A DNA stretch of 64,000 nt from Breznakibacter xylanolyticus. GTDB lineage: Bacteria; Bacteroidota; Bacteroidia; Bacteroidales; Marinilabiliaceae. The DNA lies in NCBI RefSeq assembly GCF_003254275.1, contig NZ_QKZK01000004.1, forward strand, positions 150,372-214,371, written 5' to 3'. Below the pieces are notes generated by a model that worked only from the letters and a program-made list of their open reading frames with translations, made no database searches and had not been told where the DNA came from. Positions 38,583-48,552 of the stretch are shown here, one piece after another (position 1 is the first letter of the stretch; every line of letters begins with the position of its first letter). A program made the translations under genes and the position numbers.

Positions 38583-39365
38583 TTGAGATATTTCCTTCAC
38601 ATCGGTTTCAACGGTTTTCAATATCGTGGTTGGCAACGTTTGCCGGGCATTATTTCGGTGCAACAAGTGATTGAAGAAGCACTCACCGCCATTCTTAAGC
38701 AACCCATTGAAATTGTGGGTTGTGGACGCACTGATGCGCAAGTGAACGCTTCGCAATATTTCTTTCACATGGACGTGGCAGATCCTTGGGACTTCGACTT
38801 GATGTATCGTCTCAATAAGCGACTGCCGCCCGATATTTCCATATACGACATATTTACCATGCATGGTTTGCCACATGCCCGGTTTGATGCCATCAGTCGC
38901 TCGTACGATTATTTGATGCACAGCTATAAAGATCCGTATTTACATCCCATTAGCAGTTTATATAATTTAGCCGAACTGGATGTTGACTTGATGCAACAAG
39001 CGGTGGCTATTCTACCTCGATATAACGACTATTATGCGCTTTGTAAAAAGCCCAATAAAAACGATCACACCATTTGCAACGTTTCAGAGGCTTGGCTGTT
39101 AACGGATGACAAAAGGGAACGAATGCAATTTCATATTTCATCAAATCGTTTTTTGGGAGGAATGATTCGAATCATCGTTCACAAGCTGTTGGAGATAGGG
39201 CAGAAGAAACTGACCGTGGAAGCGTTTGAAACCATTCTGGCGGATAAAAAAACGCCGTCCTCCATTAAGTCGGCGCTTCCCCAAGGGTTGCATCTTTCAA
39301 AAGTGACTTATCCCTACCTGGATATCCCAACCAGATCGCAATTCATGACTTTTTTGGAGAAATAG
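38583..39365 (+). CDS. truA: tRNA pseudouridine(38-40) synthase TruA
   Basis: TruA modifies positions 38-40 of tRNA anticodon arms. The 260-residue protein shows the family start RYFLHIGFNGFQYRGWQRLP, the catalytic Asp in GCGRTDAQVNA, HARFDAISRSYDYLM and the C-terminal FLGGMIRIIVHKLLEIG. There is no ATG before these motifs; the frame opens at a TTG at 38517, but the TTG at 38583 gives exactly the usual family N terminus and follows a -7 promoter box. A TTG start is therefore inferred. Confidence 0.9.
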   Translation: MRYFLHIGFNGFQYRGWQRLPGIISVQQVIEEALTAILKQPIEIVGCGRTDAQVNASQYFFHMDVADPWDFDLMYRLNKRLPPDISIYDIFTMHGLPHARFDAISRSYDYLMHSYKDPYLHPISSLYNLAELDVDLMQQAVAILPRYNDYYALCKKPNKNDHTICNVSEAWLLTDDKRERMQFHISSNRFLGGMIRIIVHKLLEIGQKKLTVEAFETILADKKTPSSIKSALPQGLHLSKVTYPYLDIPTRSQFMTFLEK

Positions 39366-39833
39366 CATTCAATATCGTTTAGTTAGTGCGATTCACAAAA
39401 GAGACAAGAAGATGATTAGACTAAAGACAGATAGATTTGATTGAAGAGACGAAGAGAACGCATCTAAACATCTGTTTTCATCTCATCATCTGTCTCATCG
39501 TCTTATGTCTTTTTCTCTTAATTAAACGACATTGATATAGCATTCCTCAATCAGCATCCTTCATCAAAAAATAGATTGATTTTCAGTCAAAACATCTTAA
39601 ATTATGCATCTAAATCAAAAGGTTAATGACTTTTGATGTGAAGAGTGAGATGTTTATCGTCTGTTTTGTTGCCAACCTTATCGACGCTGAAGAATCAAAG
39701 ATCATCTACCAAAAAATACAATGATGAAACGAGCCATGGGAATCGCCAAATCGACGAAGTGAATGACTTAATCATTTAGGAGCATGATTATTGGCGAGTT
39801 ACATGTGGCTATTGAATCACAAATTATAAATAT
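39366..39833. other. Intergenic region between truA and the YpfJ-like gene
   Basis: No gene is seen in 468 AT-rich bases. It contains repeat R3 (39441-39538); the flanking DNA (39395-39440) is a weak inverted match to it. Confidence 0.5.
39441..39538 (+). repeat. Dispersed repeat R3, copy 1
   Basis: The block with TCTCATCATCTGTCTCA and the end TTAAACGACATTGATA matches the complement of 63347-63443 along about 95 bases with scattered differences. The element is itself partly self-complementary. Confidence 0.7.
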
Positions 39834-40691
39834 ATGAAATTTAAAGGACGCCGTCAAAGCAGCAATGTAGAAGATCAACGCGGGAAGCAAGGATCCGGAT
39901 TGTTGAATTTTAAAGGAGGAATCATTGGCACACTGATCATTGCCGCCATCGTTTATTTTTTGGGCGGTAATCCCATGCAGGTGCTTAACCTCATGAATAG
40001 TGGGGAGACATCGGGTCAAACGGAAGCTGTTGAACTCTCCGAACATGAGCGTGAGATGACCGAATTTGTGTCGGTGGTGCTTGCCGATACCGAGGATGTG
40101 TGGCATCGCTTGTTTAACGATCAGGGGTTGACATATCGGGAACCGAAGCTGGTTTTGTTTCGTGGTTCGGTTAACTCGGCATGTGGTTATGCACAGGCCG
40201 CCACGGGCCCCTTTTATTGTTCGGGTGATGAAAAAGTGTATCTCGACTTGCAGTTTCTCGAAAAGTTGCAGAAAAAATTAGGTGCCGAAGGTGATTTTGC
40301 CGTGGCCTACATCATTGCTCATGAGGTGGGGCATCATGTTCAAAACCTCTTAGGAACAATGGATAAGTTAAATCATTCACGCTCAAAAGCCTCTGAGAAA
40401 GAGATGAATGCCCTCACTGTGAAACTGGAGCTGCAAGCTGATTTTTTTGCCGGCGTTTGGGTGCATCATGCTCAAAAGATGAAACAAATGATGGAAGCCG
40501 GTGACATGGATGAGGCTCTCAATGCCGCAGTGGCTGTTGGGGACGATCAGATTCAGATGAACAGTCAGGGTTACATTACGCCCGATTCCTTTACGCATGG
40601 CACATCAGCACAACGCAAGCATTGGCTCTTGAAGGGCATTGAAACCGGTGACGTTGCGCAAGGAAATACTTTTAACGGGAGGGCATTGTAA
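39834..40691 (+). CDS. YpfJ-type neutral zinc metallopeptidase
   Basis: The 285-residue protein has a short basic N terminus (MKFKGRRQSSNVEDQRG), one membrane segment (about 28-46) and a C-terminal domain with the zinc motif H163-E-V-G-H167 in IIAHEVGHHVQNLLG, CGYAQAATGPFYCSGDEKVYLD ahead of it, and LELQADFFAGVWVHHA as the third-ligand region. The family is known as putative neutral zinc metallopeptidase; substrate is unknown. The domain is predicted to face the periplasm. It stands alone between repeats and the convergent thiF. Confidence 0.92.
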   Translation: MKFKGRRQSSNVEDQRGKQGSGLLNFKGGIIGTLIIAAIVYFLGGNPMQVLNLMNSGETSGQTEAVELSEHEREMTEFVSVVLADTEDVWHRLFNDQGLTYREPKLVLFRGSVNSACGYAQAATGPFYCSGDEKVYLDLQFLEKLQKKLGAEGDFAVAYIIAHEVGHHVQNLLGTMDKLNHSRSKASEKEMNALTVKLELQADFFAGVWVHHAQKMKQMMEAGDMDEALNAAVAVGDDQIQMNSQGYITPDSFTHGTSAQRKHWLLKGIETGDVAQGNTFNGRAL

Positions 40692-40731
40692 AGGATTTCT
40701 CGTTGTCATCATTTACCGTGTTGACGATTCG

Positions 40732-41412
40732 TTAAATGTTGATTAGGCAGTCCATGTTATTCAAGGTATCCATCATCCATAATTTTCCGGCCAGTGGTTC
40801 ACCTAATCCTGTGACGATTTTGATGACTTCCAGAGCTTGCCGCGTTCCCACCACTCCCGGCATAGGCCCCATCACGCCGGGAGGTTGTTGAGTGGCTGTT
40901 GGCATATCGGGATACAGGTCGCGATAGCCGCCTGCTTTGCCGTAATGAAATACCGACACCTGGCCTGTCCATTGCTCGGCTGTGCCGTACACAAAGGGTT
41001 TATGCAATTTTCGACAAGCATCGTCAAGGGCATACCGGGTGGCAAAGTTATCGGTGGCATCGGCCACCACATCATAATTTCGCAGGATGTCTGTGGCGTT
41101 ATCGTTCGATATTTTTAGGTTAAAAACGGATAACCGGCATGTGGGGTTCAATTTGCGGATGCGGGCAGTCGCACGATCGGCCTTGGGTAAGTCAATGTCA
41201 TCATGGTTGTAAAGCACCTGACGGTTGAGGTTGCTTTCGCTCACCACATCAAAATCAATAATTCCCAAATGTCCCACGCCGGCTGCAGCCAGATACATCA
41301 GCAACGCAGAACCAAGGCCTCCGGCGCCAACTACCACGACAGAAGCATCGGCCAGTTTTTGTTGGTGATGTTGGGTAAACTCATCTACGAGGAGGTGACG
41401 CGAATATCTCAT
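40732..41412 (-). CDS. thiF: ThiF/MoeB-type adenylyltransferase, last gene of the thiamin operon
   Basis: ThiF adenylates the C-terminal glycine of ThiS so that sulfur can be added. The 226-residue protein has MRYSRHLLVDEF, the ATP-binding VVVGAGGLGSALLMYLAAAGV, NRQVLYNHDDIDLPKA, and ATDNFATRY. It lacks features of E. coli ThiF: the zinc CxxC before LYP is absent (GGYRDLYPD), the persulfide Cys before GVVGP is missing (TQQPPGVMGP), and the C-terminal second CxxC is absent. It is shorter than the roughly 250-residue E. coli enzyme. Position after thiH supports the ThiF assignment over MoeB. Confidence 0.85.
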   Translation of the reverse strand: MRYSRHLLVDEFTQHHQQKLADASVVVVGAGGLGSALLMYLAAAGVGHLGIIDFDVVSESNLNRQVLYNHDDIDLPKADRATARIRKLNPTCRLSVFNLKISNDNATDILRNYDVVADATDNFATRYALDDACRKLHKPFVYGTAEQWTGQVSVFHYGKAGGYRDLYPDMPTATQQPPGVMGPMPGVVGTRQALEVIKIVTGLGEPLAGKLWMMDTLNNMDCLINI

Positions 41413-41475
41413 TGATTGTTTATTTTCTTTGTCCTGTATCTTGCGACTTTTTTGACCTCTGACATGATTTTAAAT

Positions 41476-42603
41476 TTATTCTCTGACCATTTCTTCCTGA
41501 AGGAAGAGTGACCAGTCTTTCCAAACGGGTTCAAAACCACGTTGACGCAGCATGTCGGCCACTTGGCGGGGTGATCGGTCGTCGTGCACGGCAAACTGTT
41601 CCAGCTCGTTTGAGCCGGAGTAACCGCCGGGACCGGTCTTAGAGCCGGCGCTCAGGGCGGTGATGCCCAGGGGGAATACGTTGTCGCGGTAACGGGGACT
41701 CTCACGGGTCGAGAGCGATAGTTCCACATCTGCATCGAACAGGCGATAGGCGCATATCAGCTGGGTGAGGTCGCGCTCGGTGGTGGTAAAGTTGGGCTGA
41801 AACCCGGCTCCGGCAAAAGGACGCAAACGAGGGAAGGCAATGGAATACTTGGTTTGCCAGTATTGTCGTTGCAGGTAGCGCAGATGCATACCGGTGGCAT
41901 AGGCTTCGGTGCGCCAGTCTTCCAGTCCGATGAGGTTGCCCAGCCCTATTTTGCGCACGCCGGCTTGTCCCAAGCGGTCGGGTGTTTCGAGGCGGAAACG
42001 ATAATCGGCTTTTTTTCCAAAGGGGTGGTAATTGGGATATGCTGTTTCACGATAGGTTTCCTGATACACATACACAGCGTGCAGGCCATGCTCTACCAAT
42101 TGGGCGTACTCGTTTGTTTCGAGCGGTTGTACCTCCAAAGATATTTGGCTGAACCACGGCTTCATGGTTTCGATGGCTGTTTTAAAATAGTCCACCCCGG
42201 CTTTCGCAGGGGCTTCGCCGGTCACCAGCAAGATGTGACGGAATGGATCCTGACGAATGAAGGCTGCTTCGGCTTGCATCTCCTCGATGGTTAATGCCTT
42301 GCGCGTGATGTGGTTGGCACCGCTAAAGCCGCAGTAAACACATCTGTTTTGGCAGTAGTTCGACAGGTACATGGGAATGTACAACTGAATGACGTTGCCA
42401 TATCGTTGTCGGGTGATGGCATGACTTTGCCGTGCCATCTCTTCCAGCAGGGGCGTGGCGGCAGGAGAGAGAAGTGCCATGAAGTCGTCATTGTCGCGAT
42501 GTGTTTTTTTGAGCGCCCGTTCCGCGTCCAAAGAGGTTTTGGCATAGATGGCCGCAGTGACTGATGGCCAATCGATTTTTTGTATCTCGTGATAGAAACT
42601 CAT
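41476..42603 (-). CDS. thiH: 2-iminoacetate synthase ThiH (radical SAM tyrosine lyase)
   Basis: ThiH cleaves tyrosine with AdoMet to give dehydroglycine and p-cresol; dehydroglycine is used by ThiG. This anaerobic route, used instead of glycine oxidase ThiO, fits an anaerobe. The 375-residue protein has the iron-sulfur motif CxxxCxxC in YCQNRCVYCGFSG, the EVQPLETNEYAQL block, YRFRLETPDRLGQAG, and a C-terminal BATS-like domain (LSLSTRESPRYRD). It lies 63 bp after thiG, with an R1-like fragment (42617-42646) in that gap. Confidence 0.95.
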   Translation of the reverse strand: MSFYHEIQKIDWPSVTAAIYAKTSLDAERALKKTHRDNDDFMALLSPAATPLLEEMARQSHAITRQRYGNVIQLYIPMYLSNYCQNRCVYCGFSGANHITRKALTIEEMQAEAAFIRQDPFRHILLVTGEAPAKAGVDYFKTAIETMKPWFSQISLEVQPLETNEYAQLVEHGLHAVYVYQETYRETAYPNYHPFGKKADYRFRLETPDRLGQAGVRKIGLGNLIGLEDWRTEAYATGMHLRYLQRQYWQTKYSIAFPRLRPFAGAGFQPNFTTTERDLTQLICAYRLFDADVELSLSTRESPRYRDNVFPLGITALSAGSKTGPGGYSGSNELEQFAVHDDRSPRQVADMLRQRGFEPVWKDWSLFLQEEMVRE

Positions 42604-42616
42604 TGTTTTTATGATT

Positions 42617-42646
42617 TAACGCAGAGGCACAAAGGCACAGAGCAAA
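42617..42646 (+). repeat. Short R1-like fragment between thiG and thiH
   Basis: AACGCAGAGGCACAAAGGCA then CAGAGCAAAG resembles the ACGCTGAGGCGC.AAGG part of R1. It is only 30 bases long and may have been left by decay. Confidence 0.4.
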
Positions 42647-42666
42647 GATGATCGTTGAAGCATGAA

Positions 42667-43434
42667 TTAATCTAAAAAAGCTGTCAATGGGCTTGTGGCA
42701 TGTGCCTTGTTTGAGATGCCCGGGAGACCGGCTTCGTAGGCTCGTCGTCCGCTTTCGACAGCCATTTTAAAGGCTTCGGCCATGGCCACGGGGTTTGCAG
42801 CGGCGGCGATGGCGGTGTTCACCAGCACAGCGTCGGCACCCATTTCCATGGCATCGGCAGCGTGCGAGGGGCGTCCGATGCCGGCATCCACCACCACCGG
42901 GATGTTGGATTGCTCAATGATGATGCGCAGAAACTCGCGTGTGATGAGGCCACTGTTGCTGCCAATGGGGGCTCCCAGGGGCATCACCACGGCTGCCCCG
43001 GCTTCTTCGAGGCGTTTGCACAGCACCGGGTCGGCGTGGATGTATGGCATCACCACAAAACCCTGTTTCACCAGTTCTTCGGTGGCTTTGAGGGTCTCCA
43101 CGGGATCGGGCATCAGGTAGCGGGCGTCGGGGTGTATTTCCAGTTTCACCCAATTGGTGTGCAGCGCTTCACGCGCCATTTGAGCGGCAAATACGGCTTC
43201 TTTGGCTGTGCGCACGCCCGACGTGTTGGGCAACAAGTTGACGCCCGGCAGGTTGAGATGATCCAGCAAATCGTCGTGTGGGGTGTCCAAATCGACCCGT
43301 TTGAGTGCAACGGTCACCAGTTCACTGCCGCTATGGGCAATGGCATCGGCCATTAGGGCGTTGGAGCTGAATTTTCCTGTGCCTGTAAACAGGCGTGAAT
43401 GGAAGGTTTTTCCTGCAATGACAAGTGGTTTCAT
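42667..43434 (-). CDS. thiG: Thiazole synthase ThiG
   Basis: ThiG builds the thiazole phosphate from deoxyxylulose 5-phosphate, dehydroglycine and ThiS thiocarboxylate. The 255-residue TIM-barrel protein shows [15 protein letters not shown], the [13 protein letters not shown] block, [29 protein letters not shown] (with the Schiff-base Lys region), [24 protein letters not shown] and [14 protein letters not shown]. It lies 11 bp after thiE, so translation may be coupled. Confidence 0.96.
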   Translation of the reverse strand: MKPLVIAGKTFHSRLFTGTGKFSSNALMADAIAHSGSELVTVALKRVDLDTPHDDLLDHLNLPGVNLLPNTSGVRTAKEAVFAAQMAREALHTNWVKLEIHPDARYLMPDPVETLKATEELVKQGFVVMPYIHADPVLCKRLEEAGAAVVMPLGAPIGSNSGLITREFLRIIIEQSNIPVVVDAGIGRPSHAADAMEMGADAVLVNTAIAAAANPVAMAEAFKMAVESGRRAYEAGLPGISNKAHATSPLTAFLD

Positions 43435-43445
43435 ACGTCAATATT

Positions 43446-44105
43446 TTATTGCTCGCAAAGAGCTGTTTGATTGGTTGAATGGATTTGTTGGATGAGGTAG
43501 GTTGTGATGGCTTGTGGGTTGGCATGTGATGCGATGATGCCCGATATCGCAAGGCCTGTCACCCCGGTACCCATTAATGCCGTCACATCTTCGGGAACAA
43601 TACCCCCAATGGCTGTGACGGGTAACGTATATCCCATGCGGCGGAACTGTGCCATCAGGCGCACGTAACCGTCCAGTCCCAACACGGGGCTGAGGTTTTG
43701 CTTGGTGGTGGTGAACCGAAAGGGCCCCAGACCGATGTAATCGGCACCCTCGGTGGCCAGGTGTATCATGTCGTTGAGCGTGTTGGCGGTGCCGCCAATG
43801 ATGGCATCGTTGCCCATCAAGGCTCGTGCCCGGCTCACCGGCATATCGTTTTTCCCCAGATGCACCCCATGGGCGTTGCATGCCATGGCAATTTCCGGCG
43901 AATCATTGATGATGCACACTGCATCAACATTCCGGCAAAGGCTTACCAGTTGTGAGCCAATGGTTACTCGTTGTTGATTAGTTCCTTCTTTTAGACGCAG
44001 TTGCACCCATCTGCCACCTCCATGCAAAAATGCGTTGGTGGTGGTTATGATGTCTTCTGCATTGCCTTGTGCAGTAATCAGCATCAAGGGTTCATATCGT
44101 TTCAT
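43446..44105 (-). CDS. thiE: Thiamine-phosphate synthase ThiE
   Basis: ThiE joins HMP-PP and thiazole phosphate to thiamin phosphate. The 219-residue protein shows VQLRLKEG, INDSPEIAMACNAHGVHLG, GGTANTLNDM, and the phosphate loop VTAIGGIVPEDV. The frame extends upstream to 44171, but that part is made of repeat R5 (AGCCCCCTCATCCCCC), so ATG 44105 (MKRYEPLMLITAQ) is preferred. It is separated from the upstream thiD by a 383-bp repeat-filled gap. Confidence 0.92.
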   Translation of the reverse strand: MKRYEPLMLITAQGNAEDIITTTNAFLHGGGRWVQLRLKEGTNQQRVTIGSQLVSLCRNVDAVCIINDSPEIAMACNAHGVHLGKNDMPVSRARALMGNDAIIGGTANTLNDMIHLATEGADYIGLGPFRFTTTKQNLSPVLGLDGYVRLMAQFRRMGYTLPVTAIGGIVPEDVTALMGTGVTGLAISGIIASHANPQAITTYLIQQIHSTNQTALCEQ

Positions 44106-44117
44106 CTGTCTATAATT

Positions 44118-44164
44118 AGCCCCCTCATCCCCCAACGAGGGACTTTGGATTTGTTTCGTCATTC
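44118..44164 (+). repeat. Dispersed repeat R5, copy a
   Basis: AGCCCCCTCATCCCCCAACG, then AGGGACTTTGG and TTTCGTCATT. The CCCCC...GGGG core is an imperfect palindrome. Related copies are at 49888 and 58210. Confidence 0.7.
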
Positions 44165-44265
44165 TTTTCACTGTGCTTATCCGATAACTCGTTTGAGTTA
44201 TCGGTGTTTTTATTTGAACACAGGTTATAGTATTCGGTAGGATCTTTTATCCTCGAATTGTGGTT

Positions 44266-44361
44266 CTACTATATAACTTTTTTGAGTTATCTGCTTTGTT
44301 ATTTAAACGCAATGCGTTAAAATTAACTCAGCGCCTTTGAGTCTCTGCGTTTATTTTGACT
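44266..44361 (-). repeat. Dispersed repeat R1, copy B
   Basis: On the minus strand the order is GTCAAAATAAACGCAGAG, GGCGCTGAGTTAATTTTAAC, AACGCATTGCGTT, CAAAGCAGATAACTC and GTTATATAGTAG, collinear with copies A, C and D. Confidence 0.85.
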
Positions 44362-44403
44362 TTGATTTTCAATTCACGAATTAGGCGGTTTGAGTAGAAA
44401 AAT

Positions 44404-44450
44404 GGTGGTACTCTTGCACTGTTGCACTTTTGTACTACTGCACTCTAATC
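44404..44450 (+). repeat. Degenerate ten-base tandem stretch
   Basis: Units of the type TACTCTTGCAC, TGTTGCACTT, TGTACTACTG and CACTC repeat with a ten-base spacing. It resembles the longer array at 53399-53505. Confidence 0.5.
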
Positions 44451-44488
44451 ATATTCCTATGTGTCTTCAATCTGAATTATGGAAGTTT

Positions 44489-45253
44489 CTAAAGTTCGAT
44501 TTGCGAGTGATATCCCAGCATCTGTGGTGCAGATTGCAGGAAACCCTCGACATATTGTTTGGCCATGCGGCATGAGTCGGTCAGCGACAACCCTTTTGCC
44601 AGATTTGCTGTGATGGCAGCCGACAGAACGCATCCACTTCCATGCTTGGCGGTGTTGGTTTCAAAACGTTTGCCGGGGAGCTCAACAATGTCATTGCTCA
44701 TCACCAGCAGGTCGTTGGCATGATTCACAGCGTGACCCCCTTTCAGCAGAATGGCACCCCATCCCTGTTTGTGAATCTGTTGTTGCAAAGCAACCGTGTT
44801 GCTGCTTTGGTCGCCAAACAGGATTTTCGCTTCCGGAAGGTTGGGTGTTACAAGGGTGACCTGCTTCAACAACTCGTGTAACAGCGATTCGGTTATTTGT
44901 TGATGAAAGGTAAATCCGGCAGAAGCCTTCAATACCGGATCCCATATCACCGAAGCCTTAGGGTGTGCCGAATGCAGTTCGCTAATCACCCCGAGCATCG
45001 TTTCCATATCGGGCATGATGCCGAATTTGAGGGCTTTTACAGGGTATGTTTCCAGTAAGGGGCGCAGTTGCGAAGAAATCATTGCTGCATCGCACCACTG
45101 CAGCGAGTGAAAGCGATGATGTGTTTGGATGGTCATGGCCGAGCAGATGCCCATGCCGGTGGTACCGCCCATCTCGAAGGTCTTAATGTCGGCAGCCAAT
45201 CCCGCGCCTGCGCAAGGATCCCAGCCTCCCACCGATATCACCACAGGTCTCAT
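44489..45253 (-). CDS. thiD: Hydroxymethylpyrimidine/phosphomethylpyrimidine kinase ThiD
   Basis: ThiD phosphorylates HMP and HMP phosphate to HMP-PP. The 254-residue ribokinase-like protein shows VVISVGGWDPCAGAGLAADI, GTTGMGICSAMTIQT, VIWDPVLKASAG, VTPNLPEAKILFG, LLKGGHA and the anion hole HGSGCVLSAAI. ATG 45253 overlaps the stop of the preceding gene as ATGA; an ATG at 45262, three codons further up, is equally in frame. The overlap implies translational coupling with the TenI/ThiE-like gene. Confidence 0.93.
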   Translation of the reverse strand: MRPVVISVGGWDPCAGAGLAADIKTFEMGGTTGMGICSAMTIQTHHRFHSLQWCDAAMISSQLRPLLETYPVKALKFGIMPDMETMLGVISELHSAHPKASVIWDPVLKASAGFTFHQQITESLLHELLKQVTLVTPNLPEAKILFGDQSSNTVALQQQIHKQGWGAILLKGGHAVNHANDLLVMSNDIVELPGKRFETNTAKHGSGCVLSAAITANLAKGLSLTDSCRMAKQYVEGFLQSAPQMLGYHSQIEL

Positions 45254-45864
45254 TGGTTCCATGCCGCTTTAATTTGATTTAATTGGTTGGCCGATGCTGC
45301 TGCATCCAGCCCCCGGTCGGTTATCACCCAGGCACTTCCCAGTAACGCCATGCCCTTAAAGCCCAATTGGCGTGCCATTGGTGCTGTTTGCACTGATACC
45401 CCGCCCAGTGCTAAAATTGGCGTTGTCGATGAGGTTGTCATCAGGTATTGTTTGAGTTCATCGTTGTTGAAGGCTGCTTCATAACCCTGTTTGGAGATGC
45501 TGTTGAACACAGGACTCAAAAACAGATAATTGCATTTGCCGATGCAGTGTGTTGCTTCAACCATTGTGTGACAACTCACGCTCACGCGATGTTCATTGGA
45601 GACGATGGCCGGCATGTCACGGTAGGAGTAATGCATCCCTCCCAATGCAAACCGGTGCCCCAATGGGTGATGATAATGCACACAAAGCCGTTGATGGTAC
45701 TGTCCGTCCACTTGTCCGATCAGCTGTGCCACCTTTTCGGCGTCCCAATCGGGCTTGCGGATGTGAACCACATCGGCACCGGCATCCAGCAATGCTTCGA
45801 TGGTTGCTGCTTCGCCCGCAATGCAATGAGGGTGAGTGATGATGACGGTCAGTGGGGTTGACAT
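45250..45864 (-). CDS. ThiE/TenI-superfamily protein, second copy
   Basis: The 204-residue TIM-barrel protein aligns with the ThiE/TenI superfamily: DVVHIRKPD, HYHHPLGHRFALGGMHYS, VSCHTMVEA, NYLFLSPVFNSISKQGY and PILALGGVS. Residues that bind the pyrophosphate and thiazole phosphate in canonical ThiE, such as the GVHLGxxD block, are replaced (GGMHYSYRD). A canonical ThiE is encoded at 43446-44105. This copy is therefore more likely a TenI-type enzyme (thiazole tautomerase role) than a second synthase; the choice is an inference. Confidence 0.8.
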   Translation of the reverse strand: MSTPLTVIITHPHCIAGEAATIEALLDAGADVVHIRKPDWDAEKVAQLIGQVDGQYHQRLCVHYHHPLGHRFALGGMHYSYRDMPAIVSNEHRVSVSCHTMVEATHCIGKCNYLFLSPVFNSISKQGYEAAFNNDELKQYLMTTSSTTPILALGGVSVQTAPMARQLGFKGMALLGSAWVITDRGLDAAASANQLNQIKAAWNQ

Positions 45865-45967
45865 GGGTTGGTATACGTTTTTGTGTATCGGGTTCGTAAT
45901 GCCTATAATTTAATGGGACTCGGAGTGTTTTTCAATCGCTGTGTTCGAAAGTCATCGCGTTTTTTCG

Positions 45968-47671
<1,704 letters not shown>

Positions 47672-47714
47672 TCATTGGTTTTTTGTGGATGAAATAAGTG
47701 GGTGCAGATTTCCC

Positions 47715-47912
47715 TTAGCCCCCCCGGGTGGCCGAGATGACCATGATGTTGTCGTTTTCGGCCAGCAGATGGCTGTCCCATTGCTGGCGAGGAACTATTT
47801 GAGCATTCACGGCCACGGCAATGCCCTGCATGGGAATGTTGCGTTGGGCAATGAGTTCGGCCAGCGTGGCCACTTGCGTGTGACTTTCTTGTTGATTGAT
47901 GATCAGGCGCAT
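47715..47912 (-). CDS. thiS: Sulfur carrier protein ThiS
   Basis: A 65-residue ubiquitin-like carrier ending in Gly-Gly (VISATRGG), which is adenylated by ThiF and then becomes a thiocarboxylate used by ThiG. It starts MRLIINQQESHTQVATLAEL. First gene of the operon after the TPP riboswitch, with about 160 bases between. Confidence 0.93.
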   Translation of the reverse strand: MRLIINQQESHTQVATLAELIAQRNIPMQGIAVAVNAQIVPRQQWDSHLLAENDNIMVISATRGG

Positions 47913-48075
47913 GTTTTTTATTGTTACGGGTGATCTGTTCGGCGCTTATAATGACATTGGGAGATCATTGAAGCCATTCATGCAATGGCATCATTTTTCC
48001 CGACGTGCTTCAAAAGCAGCGAAACCATTTGTTGACAACAAAAAACAGGGATACAAGAAAGAGAAGAAAAAATCC

Positions 48076-48150
48076 AGACTTCCTACGCCGGTATTACCCG
48101 GATCAGGTTTTAGGGTATGATCTCAGCCCGTGTTTTAAGGCACCCCTGTC
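48076..48150 (-). ncRNA. TPP (THI-box) riboswitch
   Basis: On the minus strand GACAGGGGTGCC, GGGCTGAGATCATACCC and ACCTGATCCGGGTAATACCG followed by GCGTAGG give the full TPP aptamer core in the right order. It precedes thiS-thiC, and thiamin diphosphate is predicted to repress the operon. No clear terminator hairpin was seen between it and thiS, so control at translation initiation is possible. Confidence 0.95.
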
Positions 48151-48165
48151 AAAATGTTGTGATGA

Positions 48166-48173
48166 CAAAAGTA
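48166..48173 (-). promoter_or_regulatory. Promoter -7 box of the thiamin operon
   Basis: Minus-strand TACTTTTG matches TAnnTTTG 16 bases upstream of the riboswitch. An ATTG at 48192-48189 is a weak, slightly too close -33 candidate. Confidence 0.6.
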
Positions 48174-48500
48174 GAAAAAAATGAAAAACAATGTCTTTTA
48201 TGACATTGTTTTTGTTGTCATGGATGGGCAATCTGAAGTGATTCAGGCTCATCACTCTTTTATTTAAGCACTCTCCTTCGCTATTTCTTCGCGTTTGCTT
48301 CGACTCTGCTCTGAGTCATCTCTGAGTTAACTCCGACTCATATCTGACTTTTAATCGTACCCATATCGTTTTTTTGGCGACTCTGAATTTAAGAAGTCCC
48401 GAATAAGTTGTGTGAATGGTACGAAGCAGGAGTGGAGGATGCTGTAAACAAGAATAGAATGCCATGCCGATTGAAGAAACTTTATATCGTGAGAAATATT

Positions 48501-48532
48501 CTTGACTGATATGATATAATGATATACTTTTG
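48501..48532 (+). promoter_or_regulatory. Promoter of the antitoxin gene
   Basis: CTTG at 48501-48504 and TACTTTTG at 48525-48532 are 20 bases apart, 20 bases upstream of the antitoxin ATG. Repeated GATAT units (48507-48525) overlap the -7 box and could be an operator for the RHH protein, as is known for such autoregulated modules. Confidence 0.6.
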
Positions 48533-48552
48533 AGGTATAAAATGATAGTGTA

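Larger units (their letters stand above)
44106..44488. other. Repeat-filled gap inside the thiamin operon
   Basis: No gene is seen between thiD and thiE. The gap holds R5 (44118-44164), a hairpin with a perfect ten-base stem CCGATAACTC/GAGTTATCGG (44181-44204), R1 copy B in inverse orientation (44266-44361) and a degenerate ten-base tandem stretch (44404-44450). All other gaps in the operon are below 105 bp. Confidence 0.75.
47913..48552. other. Region between thiS and the antitoxin gene
   Basis: Contains the TPP riboswitch (48076-48150) and its promoter on the minus strand, and the antitoxin promoter on the plus strand. Between them (48200-48480) is AT-rich DNA with no gene; the TCTGAGTCATCTCTGAGTTA segment (48307-48326) recalls R1/R2-type sequence. 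Confidence 0.6.
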
